Positions 1 through 9,750 are shown, counted from the stretch's first letter. The stretch: 20,779 nucleotides of DNA from Nemertoderma westbladi (GCA_032718475.1 JAUCBJ010005678.1:1-20779), one strand, 5' to 3'. The notes: generated from the sequence alone by a model not told the origin. A program made the numbers and translations.

Positions 1-175
1 CGAGGAGAAGCATATCGAAATGGACGAGACACCGACCGTAAACCCAAACCTTTTAATGCAATCATATTGCACCCTTCACCCAGGAGTTATGGCCCGCCTA
101 GTAAAGTGGCTCCCCCCCCCCAAAGAGAAAAGGACTCTTGCTAGCCTCAAAAAACTGCGTAAACGCCGTCCGTAA
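1..175 (+). CDS. Possible terminal coding exon of an upstream gene (partial, unidentified)
   Basis: The frame starting at base 2 is open from the window edge for 57 codons and stops at TAA 173-175. Its predicted C-terminus is very basic (KKLRKRRP). This stretch is clearly richer in G and C than the sequence after it, which fills with stops and T-rich runs. A second frame from base 1 is also open to about base 144, and a 10-C run at 112-121 could shift one frame into the other, so the reading frame is not secure. I recognise no domain. Chance openness of one frame over 57 codons is only a few percent, but several frames were looked at. A non-coding or repeat origin remains possible. Confidence 0.25.
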   Translation, partial: EEKHIEMDETPTVNPNLLMQSYCTLHPGVMARLVKWLPPPKEKRTLASLKKLRKRRP

Positions 176-1434
176 AGACTAACTGTTTAGAGTATTTTTA
201 TATTTTAGAAACTGTGATTTTGTATATTTTATAGACTTAAATCCCATTTTCTGGGAGCGGTGTAAAAGCTTTTGTGGGATAACTGATTCGTTTGCCTTGT
301 TGGCCATTTCCCCCCCAGTCGCTAAGAATACTCTCAAAGTGATCTACAGCTAAAAATAGTGCAAGTTACCAGCTTATTGGCTGATTTGCTGTACGCAGGC
401 ATCTGGGCTCTGTTTAATCGGCCACCAAGCCTAGGGAGGTTGCGTCATAGCCTTGTTTTTGTATCTCCCAATAGAATTTGAGTTAGCCTTGATTTTGACC
501 TATCACAGAGCTGCTGAACTGAAAATTTCCTATCTCACTGCTCTTTCTCTGTGTTGAACGGGAGCTTCGTGGAATAAGGGAGTTGGTATCCTCGTATAGA
601 GCAGTAGTCACGAGTTTTTTAAAAGCCACGAAAGAACGGCTTTGTAGTGTTTTATGTTTTATGCTTTTTAGCTCAACACTAGTAGGTTTAATTACAAGGA
701 CATATATCCTTTAACTGGCTGCAATTACGCATCAAACAACCTGGCTTTAAACTCTGTAAATATCAAAACAAACTGGCACGATTGATCTGTGAATACTGCA
801 TACTGCTATTTGTTGTCGGTTATTCATTATATTTGTTGATGAATTATTATATTGGAATAACGAGAAATAACCCCGACACCCAATATTCTTGATATACCGA
901 AGGTAAGAGAGAAAGGTTACCAATAACGATTGTGACTTATGTTAAAGTGGTTTGAAGTGAATCTAATGTTATTTGATAGACCCTACATGAGTCAGTCTGT
1001 GTTCCTTTTATATGTGACTAAAATCAGTGAAGATTGGCAGATTAGTGTGCAGTATTGTGCAGCATTGCGTATGAGCGAGTCTGTTAAAGAAGCAATTCCT
1101 AAAGAATGCGCCATATATGTGAATTATAATTAAGCCATATCGTTGTGAGTAGTTTAAGTCATAACTCTGTTTATATAGATAAAGCGCCACGTCCTAAAGG
1201 AACTGTTAATATTCCCGAAGGTAAATAATATTGTCAGAGATTATATAATACTGTCAGTCGAATAATACATTAGGCTTACATAGCAATAAAATTAAACCGT
1301 CGAACCCAATCTCCCGGGAATATCCAGCGGGTGAATGGTCGCGCACGGATTGGTTTCGACTAGTGTAGTGAATCAAATACTTGTCATAGGCTAAAAAGCG
1401 ATTTAATATCTAGAAGACATCTTAATTTGGCGGG
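176..1434. other. Intergenic sequence, no gene recognised
   Basis: AT-rich DNA with short frames only. The plus-strand frame at 939-1133 (64 codons) and an antisense frame overlapping it have no recognisable motif and look like chance. I see no clear repeat or RNA gene. Confidence 0.5.
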
Positions 1435-1466
1435 TTAAACTGCCAAAGGTCTGAAAGCGCGAACAG

Positions 1467-2038
1467 AGTTAGTTGCAACCAGGCAGACTTCGTCTCCTCG
1501 GATCTCTTCCTTTCCACTGACAATGAAGAACTGGTTCCCTCCCTGTCCATGACACCGCGTTAACCCAGCCCTTTCGCCGTCGGTATACCCCATATTGTCC
1601 ACACAATAATCACCCTCCATCGACTTCAACTCACCAATAATATCAAGATCAACATTCATCTGTGATTCAGGCCACACATTCTCATGTGCCAACGAAAAGA
1701 TTTGCATCCTAATCGAGTTCGTAGTTCGAAACGTGACGTCAGATCGCCGTAGTCAACACTCAAGGCAGAAGGGTTTACCTGGTACCAGAAGAATTTGTAT
1801 TCATCAAGCCAAACCTCTGCAAGATGTCGACTATTTTTTAATACATTGTTTCCGGTCCCTCCGGGGAATGAATATGGGCTGATCTTACGGAACACATGAC
1901 CAACGTGGGAACACGGCATGATAACGAGTCGACCACCGCATTGCCACAGACGGAAGAACATTCGCGATCTATAGAGAACAATCCACCAGCCATTGTAGGA
2001 GAGTCGAATGGAAGGGAAGGGTCGCCACCAATAGGTCT
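1467..2038 (-). pseudogene. Truncated GALNT copy, C-terminal exon remnant
   Basis: This is a decayed copy of exon 2 of the intact GALNT gene at 5656-6531. It starts after an AG acceptor (2040-2039) at the same codon position as the functional exon and reads through the GGLFSIDRE equivalent. Hand alignment then shows a 64-nt deletion (junction 1959/1960) removing the equivalent of 6389-6452, which encodes the GMDIWGAEN core of the Gal/GalNAc-T motif and changes the frame. The [16 protein letters not shown] and [12 protein letters not shown] blocks follow. A missing base near 1684/1685 shifts the frame again just before the VWPESQ segment. The first (alpha) lectin repeat with CVDN and CHGQGGNQ is present. 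Similarity ends near 1467, in the beta repeat, whose CLD motif reads CLV, so most of beta and all of gamma are absent. It cannot encode a working transferase. Its identity as a GALNT copy is secure; whether it is transcribed is unknown. Confidence 0.88.
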
Positions 2039-2040
2039 CT

Positions 2041-2471
2041 AATGGGAGTAAGAACAACATTGTGTTATATTAAATGCCATGAAAAATAACGAATTATTAC
2101 ATTGTTCATATTTTTCGGCATTTGAGAAGGAAGTTACGAGAAGTAATCTTTGAGATGCAATTGGCTTCCCTCATCTGAAACCTGATTTATAGCCCCATAA
2201 ATTGTATGTACACTTTACTTGTAATGATACTGCTATCAGACAGTTGCGCACTTATATACCATGCAGGAGAAATGATTCTAATAAATTACTGCGTCTTTTT
2301 CCACTGTTCAGACAATATGTACAATATTTACTCCAGAAACTTCATAGAAATACAATAAATATTTCCAATAATGTATCTTAATTAATAAATATAAGAAGAG
2401 TTTGCACATTTTACATTTTACAATTTCATTTATTTCTTATTGACTGAATTTCAACTATCTTCTCTTTAATA
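2041..2471. other. Unrelated spacer replacing the catalytic half of the GALNT copy
   Basis: In the intact gene the matching interval would hold the rest of exon 1 (GT-A fold, DXH) and a 1.1-kb intron. Here there are only about 430 AT-rich bases without evident similarity to either. It reads as the result of a large deletion or replacement. Confidence 0.6.
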
Positions 2472-3091
2472 ATATCACTCACATACAAATTGAACTGGTT
2501 CACACTCCACAACTCCTTCACCTTCGCTTTCCCAGCGTCATCATCTATCGCTACGCCTCTACCAGCCTCCCCAGGTCCGACTTTTGGGTCATCATCACCC
2601 TTCCAATGATGAGAGAAATCCCAACTGTGTAATGCTGTTACAGACATTGTTTCCACAGATCGCCATTCATCTTTTGGTATTTTCAATAATTTGTTTTCTA
2701 TTTCCACTGCCATTTCTTCAGCTTCTATAAAAGTTTGCCCTGAATCTGTTATAGTTTCTGGGCGTATTTCATTTTCATATCTTGATATATTGTGGTTATT
2801 TTTTATTACTCCCTTTTCTATATGATGTTGCAAGATTTTATCTTCATCATGAGACAAATTCCTTTGATTCCCAATATAATTTTCTTTTTGATGTTTCGGT
2901 TGAGATATTGGCAACCGATTACTATAAGATTTTCCACTACTACTGGTACTCTTACAATCTCCACCTGAACAGTCCAGATAGAAGCTCATCATTGCCACGT
3001 CCAATAAAACCCAAACAAATGATGTAATAAATACAATTTTTATGATTCGAATATTTCGCCTAGAGAAAGTGTTTCTGAAACTCATCATCAA
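2426..3091 (-). pseudogene. Truncated GALNT copy, N-terminal anchor and stem (221-codon open frame)
   Basis: This frame aligns with residues 1 to about 207 of the intact GALNT at 8810. It starts with the same run of methionines. It has a basic cytosolic tail, a transmembrane anchor (about residues 14-37, IKIVFITSFVWVLLDVAMM), a diverged stem of about 125 residues, and the strongly conserved GPGEAGRGV...NQFNLYVSD block just before the catalytic domain. Similarity stops at base 2472. The frame then runs 15 unrelated codons to TGA, where an AATAAA overlaps the end (2434-2429). The GT-A half with the DXH motif is missing, so no transferase activity is possible. The frame has no internal stop despite decay of the rest of the copy. 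It could be a relic or a short membrane-anchored product. It lies in tandem and in the same orientation as the intact gene. A short upstream block (3151-3173) also matches 8854-8876, so the duplication included the 5' flank. Confidence 0.82.
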
Positions 3092-3354
3092 TAATTACAT
3101 AGGGTACTTAAGTCCCTAAATTATAAATAATATATGTCTAGAACAAATATATGCCTAAATGATATTGTCAGCTAAGATTTGTATGCAATAAGAAAATAAT
3201 ATTTCAACTGAAATATATTAATTCGAATAGAACAATTAATTATTATGTCTAAAACTTATACTAGATATAAAACAAGGTTAGTTGTGAATTAAATCAAGCC
3301 AATATGTGATAAACATGTACCTTTCCGTTCAATGGTAAGTAGTAAAAAATTTAT

Positions 3355-4269
3355 TTAAGCAGGGACATAATGTGCGTTAAATTCTGAAAGTAAAATTAGA
3401 GAACTCGGGGTGAAAACTTATTTAGTTCGACTTTGGTGCGTATTCCGACGGGATTAAGATAATCAGCTCAACATTCGAGTTAGTGTAGCTAAGGAGGCAA
3501 ATAACGGTGAAACACATAAGAGCAAAAATGTAACAATTCTAATTATTTATTGCATGGGGAAAAAAGAATAACTTTTTTACTCTTCTCGAGGTATTCAATT
3601 GACAGAGCCCCAGCGAGGTTAATAAAGAATTGAAAGAATATTGAAAAAAAATGTTCTGCGTTTTTTTTCCCATGTAATACGTCATTTTAATCTTGAATTG
3701 GTACTTTTTTATTGTTTCATTCTTTAATAAAAGATAGAGCGATATATTGTTACAAAATAAAGTGAACTGTAGTATTTTACTATATTGCTTCCATAGTTAC
3801 TGCGATTCAAATGACTGTACTCAATTCCTAATGATGCCATAATCAATGTTAAATAATTTAACAGTGTTCTCGAATATTTATTACGTAACTAGAGAGCCGC
3901 TTAACTACATAAACCAATATTGAGTTTGAGGATTTGCTAAGGCTAGAGTTTGTTGCAATAACTTTTAGTGTGTGAATGAATTTTGCAACTAACAAACCTT
4001 TTCTACTTCGGTGCTCTTTAACACAAGGAATAAAATTTGAGAAATTCCAACAGAAAGATTTTCACATTTTCTTAATACTTTTTTCGCCGCGAAAATAAGT
4101 ATAATCATTCCAATCCTTTGAGATAATTTTTCCCCTGGGAATGAAGCATGCCTATTTCTCTCAATTTTGGGTTACATTCGGCCGAAAGAAGAAACAATAA
4201 TTTAGATTAAATTATTTATTCACACCGAGGACTCGAATTTTACAGAATGCACTTCGTGTCCCTGCTTAA
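3355..4269. mobile_element. Non-autonomous TTAA-flanked inverted-repeat element, 907 bp
   Basis: The unit 3359-4265 begins GCAGGGACATAATGTGC and ends, read on the other strand, GCAGGGACACGAAGTGC. Imperfect terminal inverted repeats extend about 60 bp inward (shared blocks ATTCTG, GTAAAATT and CTCGG.GTGAA, with indels). A TTAA lies directly outside each end (3355-3358, 4266-4269), as expected for piggyBac-superfamily insertion, although TTAA is common in AT-rich DNA. There is no long reading frame, so it would depend on a transposase from elsewhere. About 440 bp of its interior (from about 3765) recurs at 13060-13515. It lies between the broken and intact GALNT copies. The superfamily assignment is inference. 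Confidence 0.6.
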
Positions 4270-4526
4270 ATAGAATGATGACTAATTACGGTTGAACATT
4301 TGGGTTTCCAATTAAGGAAGACTTTTTTTAGCACACTTTTCACTTGATTTATTTCACAATTTACCTAATTTTAATAATTTATTATAAAGCCGGACTGTGC
4401 ACGCGTTGGTTTCAAAGTTCAAAAATTATATTCACACTAATATAATATGTACGTATAATATGTATGTATGCACAAAACGTTGCATATATTTGTGCATAAT
4501 TTTCATTTAGAACTTTGTCGTATTTA

Positions 4527-4790
4527 CAGATAAGGGGGGGACTTTCGACGCAATAAAAATTAATCCCTCTCCAGGGGAAATTCGACGCAAATAACAGCTG
4601 ATTACACTCAAAAATAAAACTGTAACCTGTTCTATTGTGTTTAGATTATTGTTTTGGTTAAAATAACGTCCCACTGTAACCTGCTCCTTTCCCTAAATTG
4701 AGAATTTAACATTGAGGCGGGATATTAATTCGCCAAGGTGGGTTTTGCGTCCAGCCCCCCCCCCCCCCCCCCCCCCCCTTCTCCGTATTT
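4527..4790 (+). repeat. Dispersed repeat family 1, copy a, with internal C24 tract
   Basis: About 170 bp here (from ACAGATAAGGGG through the two GTAACCTG motifs) recur in reverse complement at about 15109-15280. The match includes AATAAAAATTAATCC, CAGGGGAA and AAAATAAAACTGTAACCTG. Shorter copies sit at 9751-9812 and 15483-15570. A run of 24 C (4755-4778) follows the shared block, as does the matching run in the 15-kb copy. I cannot assign a superfamily. Confidence 0.7.
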
Positions 4791-5435
4791 AATACAATTA
4801 TCTTAGGGTCATTCGAACGCAATGATCGGTGAAATAAGAGTTACAACGTTATATATATTGTTGAATAAATTATTAGAATATTGATGAATAGAATTCGTGG
4901 TTCGTGACTTGGATATTATACAATAATTCTAAAATGTTCAGAAATATACAATTTTTTATACAAAATTTTTATAATGTTCAGAAATATATAACTTTCAGTT
5001 TATCAATAAGATATTTCAATCCTAGTTTTTTTATACAAGGCAAAAGGGATTTGAAAATTACTTGCCTCAAGTATCCCGCTACCCTCCCAAAAAATGTTTT
5101 ATGAGATTTGATAGTAGATAACTAACTTAAAATAAATTTTGGTTAGAAAAAGTTGTATGTTCAGAGTTTAATTATTCTTCGAATACTTTACAAAATATTC
5201 AGTAATAAAAAGCGTGCATCGAAAAAATAATCTATAAATAAAAATATCTGAAAAATAATGATAAAGCGCTGAAGTTAGGGAGAAAGTAAAATTTTGTAAT
5301 TTTATTTTTTTTATTATATTATTGCTCAGTTCGTATGTAATAGGTATACTTTATGAATACAGAAGAATACCTATGTAGTGGTCGTTATATTGAAGTAAAC
5401 AACAAATAAATGCATTGGGCTTACAATAATTGTGT
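4791..5435. other. AT-rich intergenic sequence
   Basis: This lies between the poly-C repeat and the 3' end of the GALNT gene. I see no gene. A short near-duplicate occurs at about 4930-4990, where AATGTTCAGAAATATA appears twice. The 66-codon plus frame at 4904-5104 looks like chance. Confidence 0.5.
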
Positions 5436-5441
5436 TTTATT
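5436..5441 (-). promoter_or_regulatory. Candidate poly(A) signal of the GALNT gene
   Basis: AATAAA on the minus strand, about 215 nt past the TGA of exon 2, with T/GT-rich sequence (ATTTATTTGTTGTTT) roughly 30-45 nt beyond. It is the first exact AATAAA I find downstream of the stop, giving a 3' UTR of about 0.23-0.24 kb. Position and downstream element fit; no transcript data are available. Confidence 0.5.
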
Positions 5442-5655
5442 GCACAACTCATTGTTATATTTAGTATTAATATTGAAGAAAGAAAAACCAGAATAAATAT
5501 ATATAATAAATAAAAATATTTTTAAACCATTTAGATATTTTACATTTATCGTGTCACTTTAAATAATTAAGAACCAAATTATAAAAAAAGTGTTACCAAA
5601 ACTATAGGCTATCTGGCTATATTTAGCGAATTGCTCACCACAACCATGACAACTG

Positions 5656-6531
5656 TTACCCTTCCCCACGGTAGGACAATATTTGTTGCTTCAGTTTAGT
5701 TGCGGGCTCAATCCGCCACTGTTGCCTAGGAGACCCATCACAAGGTCGCAGTCTGAGTTCCCCACTGTCCGCCCCTCCACTGTCCATACATTTATCACTA
5801 GATTGATGCCTAACAGTCTTAGAATTCTTGTGAAAATGGAAGACTTGATTGCCGCCCTGTCCATGGCACCTATAGACGTGGACTTCTGTGTCCAAGTTAG
5901 TTGCATCCAGGCACACTTCGTCTCCTCGTATCTCTTGAGGTCCAGTCAGGACAAAGAACTGGTTCCCTCCTTGCCCATGACATCTCACCAGTCCTGCTTT
6001 TTCTCCATCCTTATACCCCATATTGTCCACACAATAATCACCCTCCATCGATCTCAACTCACCAATCATATCGAGATCAACATTCATCTGTGATTCAGGC
6101 CACACATTCTCAATGTACCAACGAAAAGATTTGCATCCTAATCGAGTTCGAAGTTCGAACCGTGACGTCAGATCGCCGTAGTCAACGCTCAAGGCAGAAG
6201 GGTTCACCTGGTACCAGAAGAATTTGTATTCGTCAAGCCAAACCTCTGCAAGACGTCGACTATTTTTAGTTAAAGTGTTTCCAGTCCCTCCGGGGAATGA
6301 ATATGGGCTGTTCTTACGGAACACGTGACCAACGTGGGAACACGGCACGATTACAAGTCGACCACCACATTGCCACAGACGGAAGGACATCTCCAGATTC
6401 TCTGCGCCCCATATGTCCATCCCCTCGTCGTAACTTCCCGACTCATAGAAATATTCGCGATCTATAGAGAACAACCCACCGGCCATTGTGGGAGAGTCGA
6501 ATGGGAGAGAAGGGTCACCCTCGACGCGTTT
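5656..6531 (-). CDS. GALNT1: Polypeptide N-acetylgalactosaminyltransferase, exon 2 (residues 395-685)
   Basis: The enzyme moves GalNAc from UDP-GalNAc onto Ser/Thr of proteins in the Golgi, the first step of mucin-type O-glycosylation. This exon follows a pyrimidine-rich tract and an ATTATAG acceptor (AG at 6533-6532) and starts in phase 0 with AAA CGC. It carries [12 protein letters not shown], the Gal/GalNAc-T motif with GMDIWGAEN (residues 431-439), and [10 protein letters not shown], whose second His (463) is the family's third metal ligand after the DXH pair. A ricin-type lectin domain (about 550-670) follows, with three repeats marked CVDN (561), CLDA (601) and CMDS (642) and the NQFF, NQVF and QQW endings. 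All three CxD aspartates are present, so the lectin looks intact. The stop is TGA/TAG-free up to base 5656. The best family match is vertebrate T1/T13 and their invertebrate relatives; exact orthology is not proven. Confidence 0.93.
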   Translation of the reverse strand, partial: KRVEGDPSLPFDSPTMAGGLFSIDREYFYESGSYDEGMDIWGAENLEMSFRLWQCGGRLVIVPCSHVGHVFRKNSPYSFPGGTGNTLTKNSRRLAEVWLDEYKFFWYQVNPSALSVDYGDLTSRFELRTRLGCKSFRWYIENVWPESQMNVDLDMIGELRSMEGDYCVDNMGYKDGEKAGLVRCHGQGGNQFFVLTGPQEIRGDEVCLDATNLDTEVHVYRCHGQGGNQVFHFHKNSKTVRHQSSDKCMDSGGADSGELRLRPCDGSPRQQWRIEPATKLKQQILSYRGEG

Positions 6532-7628
6532 CTATAATGGAAAGAATAGACAGATTATTGCTTTTTCCTGAAGGTAATACAATTTTACAAACCTTTATGA
6601 GTTATGTAACTAATGAGGCCATTGACAATTATGTCTGGAATGATGTTTTTTTTTAATCACAATTTTGAAAAAATATAATTCAAATATATGACATTAGTTT
6701 TCTATTTTGAGATTTGCCGAATAGTGCCATCATGGTGGTTAGTCTGTGACTAGAACTGATCAGTCTGTATGTGGTCTTATTCTATGTCAGCTAAGATAAA
6801 TAAGTTGGCAGGATAAATAAATAAAGATACTGTGTCGGATCACGAACAATGGATACAGTGCATTGCGGGGGCCAGGTGGCGATGCATCCTAGTGAAATAA
6901 CCGATGTATTGAACGAGAATGCAGTGAGAACAGAAACTGTCTCACAATTAAGAATAAGCAGCCTAACCTGACCTCAGGTGATAGTATGTTTTTATTAATA
7001 CTACTGTAACATATATGTATTTCTGTTATTTTTTAATTGTTGGGTCATAGATACATTGTTATTTAGACTTATGCATCCACAAAGTGAAACATGGTCTGCC
7101 AACATCCAACCTTCCAGTAATTTAATCAGACCAATTAAGTACATCTTCCACTAATAACTGCGCAGCAGTCCTTGCATAGCTATTTCTACTGAGGACACCA
7201 GATACCAGAATGTTATTCATGATGCACGCACAAAAGCGGCTGCATCTATGACAGCCATAAATATCATTCATGCAATGTTTTGCTCTTTATGGAAATGGTG
7301 AGAAATAATATGCCTAATAGATTCGTTTAAAAGAGTAAAACTATAGAAAGTTTGTTATACATACAATAGTCATATTCACAGCACTGCAGCATGAATTCCA
7401 GAAGGTCAACAGCGTACTATTGAATATTGATGCTAATGGCTAATCCCTAATACTGCAATTAATACCATTAATAATTATCAAATAAGCCAAGGAGGGTTAT
7501 CTCAATAATGCATTTTTTCAAGGTTCAGAAATCATGGAATATGGTCTATCAAAATAAACATGCTTTCAGGTATAACTGCAGTATGTACGAAAATTACAAA
7601 TAACTCATACATATTCCCACCAACTGAC
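6532..7628 (-). other. GALNT intron, 1097 bp, phase 0
   Basis: The donor is CAG|GTCAGT (GT at 7628-7627) and the acceptor is TCTTTCCATTATAG|AAA. Joining them gives RWYDMSKAEQ then KRVEGDPSLP, which keeps exactly the spacing seen in vertebrate GALNT1 between FRWY and the conserved G-D-x-x-L-P. Without splicing, the exon 1 frame ends eight codons on, at 7605. The interior is AT-rich with no gene recognised. A less AT-rich patch at about 7150-7280 has a short minus-strand open frame that I could not identify. Confidence 0.88.
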
Positions 7629-8810
7629 CTGCTCTGCCTTTGACATATCATACCAGCGAAACTCCAATCTCCAGTTGAACCCTCCAGCAAATGCAGTTTC
7701 ACTGTTACCTTGGTAGGCAAAAGTATCATCATTGATGGTATCTATAACCGGCACCGCCACTGTCGACCTACTCACTGCAATCTCTGACAGCAATGGTGGC
7801 AACCAACCACGCGTGGCCTCGCAATGAGAGTCAAGAAAGGTGATCACTCCACCTGTAGCAACCTCGGCCCCAGCCAATCGCGCCCGTATCAAACCTACCC
7901 GTTTCTGCTGTCTGACAACCCGTACCGGTACAGATAGATCCGCTACAAACTGCTCTAAAGCCAGTCCCAAATGTTCCCTAGTGGATGCATCATCCACAAT
8001 AATTATTTCCTTTAGTAACGACCTTGGTGATCGGTTAATAACACTGGTAACAGTTCGCAGGAGAGTACTCCATGCCTCATTGTGGAACACAACAACTACC
8101 GATGTGTCTGGGAGTTGTTTAGGGTAGTTATGTTCCTTTTTTCGGCAGTTTGAGTGACGAATATCTGGAATGGACCGGTTCAATGCGATCATATCACTCA
8201 CATACAAATTGAACTGGTTCACACTCCACAACTCCTTCACCTTCGCTTTCCCAGCGTCATCATCTATCGTTACGCCTCTACCGGCCTCCCCAGGTCCGAC
8301 TTTTGGGTTGTCATCACCTTCCCAATACTCAGAAACATCCCAGCCATATAACCCTGAGTCGGATCCTATTTCCACAGATTGTCTTTCACCCCTTGTTATT
8401 TCTATTATTTGGTTTCCCATTTTCACTGCGATTGTTTCAGCTTCTTTAATCTTTTCCACAGATGCTGTTGTTGACTCCGGGGTACTTTTATCTTTAATTA
8501 TTAAAATATTTTGGATGTCTTTCATTGCATGTTTTTCTGTATGATGTTCCATAGTTCTATCATTCTCCAGAGATAAATGATTTTGATCATCACTATGACT
8601 ATCTTTTTTATGTTTCTCTTGAGTTATTGGCAGAATATTGTTATGTGATTTTTCAATGTTGCTGGTAATCTTACAATCTCCACTTGAACAGTCCAAATAT
8701 ATGCTCATCATTGCTACATCCAATAAAAGCCAAACAAATGAAGTAATAAATACAACTTTTATGATTCGGATAGTTCGTCTAGAGAAAGTGTTTCTGCAAC
8801 TCATCATCAT
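7629..8810 (-). CDS. GALNT1: Polypeptide N-acetylgalactosaminyltransferase, exon 1 (residues 1-394)
   Basis: This is the first coding exon of the type II Golgi transferase. The start is the first of three consecutive ATG codons (8810); the first was chosen because the broken paralogue begins at the same place. Residues 1-12 are a basic cytosolic tail, about 13-37 a membrane anchor, and about 40-165 a polar stem, long for the family and poorly conserved against the tandem copy. The catalytic domain begins at GPGEAGRG (172-179). FHNEAWSTLLRT (242-253), VINRSPR and IIIVDDAS mark the nucleotide-binding GT1 region. FLDSHCE holds the DXH metal and UDP-binding motif (Asp327, His329). VPVIDTINDDTF and GGFNWRLEFRWY follow. 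The whole protein is 685 residues against 559 for human GALNT1; the excess is in the stem. Only one coding intron is seen, while vertebrate genes have many, which suggests intron loss or retroposition. Activity is inferred from intact motifs. Confidence 0.93.
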
Positions 8811-9079
8811 TGTTGTAATAATAAGTTCTTTCGATTATATCTTGCAATAAAGTAATGCCTAAATTGTATTGACAGCTACAGTATAAATAAAGTTATTATA
8901 AATTACTTAAATTGTGGTGTAAGCCTGAAATAAACATATAAATTCCCACTCACAGATGTGCATTGTACTTAATCAATGGACTTGATTTTGTCTCCAGAGC
9001 TCAGCATAGCATGGACTCCGAGTACCAGTTATACTGTTGTTCTAAATAGATAGATAGATTTCAATATTGTACGTGTCTT

Positions 9080-9420
9080 GACAGCGCATTCAATGCTGCC
9101 TGTGTGCCTTCAACTTTCTTATTTGAAGGTCTTCATCACCTAACTTCTTGATCCACAACCCCAAGTTGCAGAAGTTCTCCACAGGCTCAGGCTTACCATC
9201 CTTACAGGACTGTCGAAGGTAACTGTCAAATTTTGGTTAACAAAACTACTAGCATTAAGTGAGTAGCGAGATTTCCTCGACTTCTGGAAGCAGTAGGAGG
9301 TGTTGCCAACACCCAGAAAACCCTCAATGAAATGATAGACATGCCTAGAATATAACCCATAACAATTATGAATACGAATGGTGCAAGTGTGCCTGTAGGT
9401 CTCTCCATAAGATTTGAAAA
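9080..9420 (-). pseudogene. Non-LTR retrotransposon reverse-transcriptase remnant
   Basis: On the minus strand at 9396-9346 the translation reads TGTLAPFVFIIVMGYIL, a close echo of the RT block GDxLAPFLFIIVxDYxL of invertebrate LINEs, with the first D and the DY already mutated. Further along, in other frames, come an ELLQ-like helix and a DLQIRKLKAH segment near 9140-9100, in the order expected of the RT C-terminal part. No single frame is open throughout, so it is a dead fragment. It lies just upstream (5') of the GALNT gene. The block-level match is seen; the clade is not resolved. Confidence 0.55.
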
Positions 9421-9750
9421 GGATCTGGCCACCATGAGCAGTTGACACTACTTTCATTAGACTATTTGTAAACTGATATCACCTCTGCAATATTTTAGTC
9501 AGGAGCAATTCCCATGATGGTCTCACGACCTTTGCGGCACCCATTCTCTGATTTCCACGTAGACGTCTCTCATGTGTTCCCTAATGCGATTTAATAGAAT
9601 TCTAGGGGATTGTTATTTTGGGGACTGTATTTTCAACCGTTTGTAATTGTCATTCTACAGCGGTTGCATACCGGTAGCAATTGCTTTACTGCCAGATTTT
9701 TTTTGGTTATAGAGTGACTACTGAATGTCTGACCATATATGGTTTCCCTC

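Noticed and set aside
939-1133. 64-codon plus-strand frame
   Set aside because: Short, with no motif, and overlapped by an equally long antisense frame; expected by chance.
5683-6269. Plus-strand frames of 122-136 codons
   Set aside because: They are antisense to exon 2 of the GALNT gene and show no motif of their own.
7840-8544. Plus-strand frames of 65-124 codons
   Set aside because: They are antisense to exon 1 of the GALNT gene, whose minus-strand translation matches a known enzyme family throughout.
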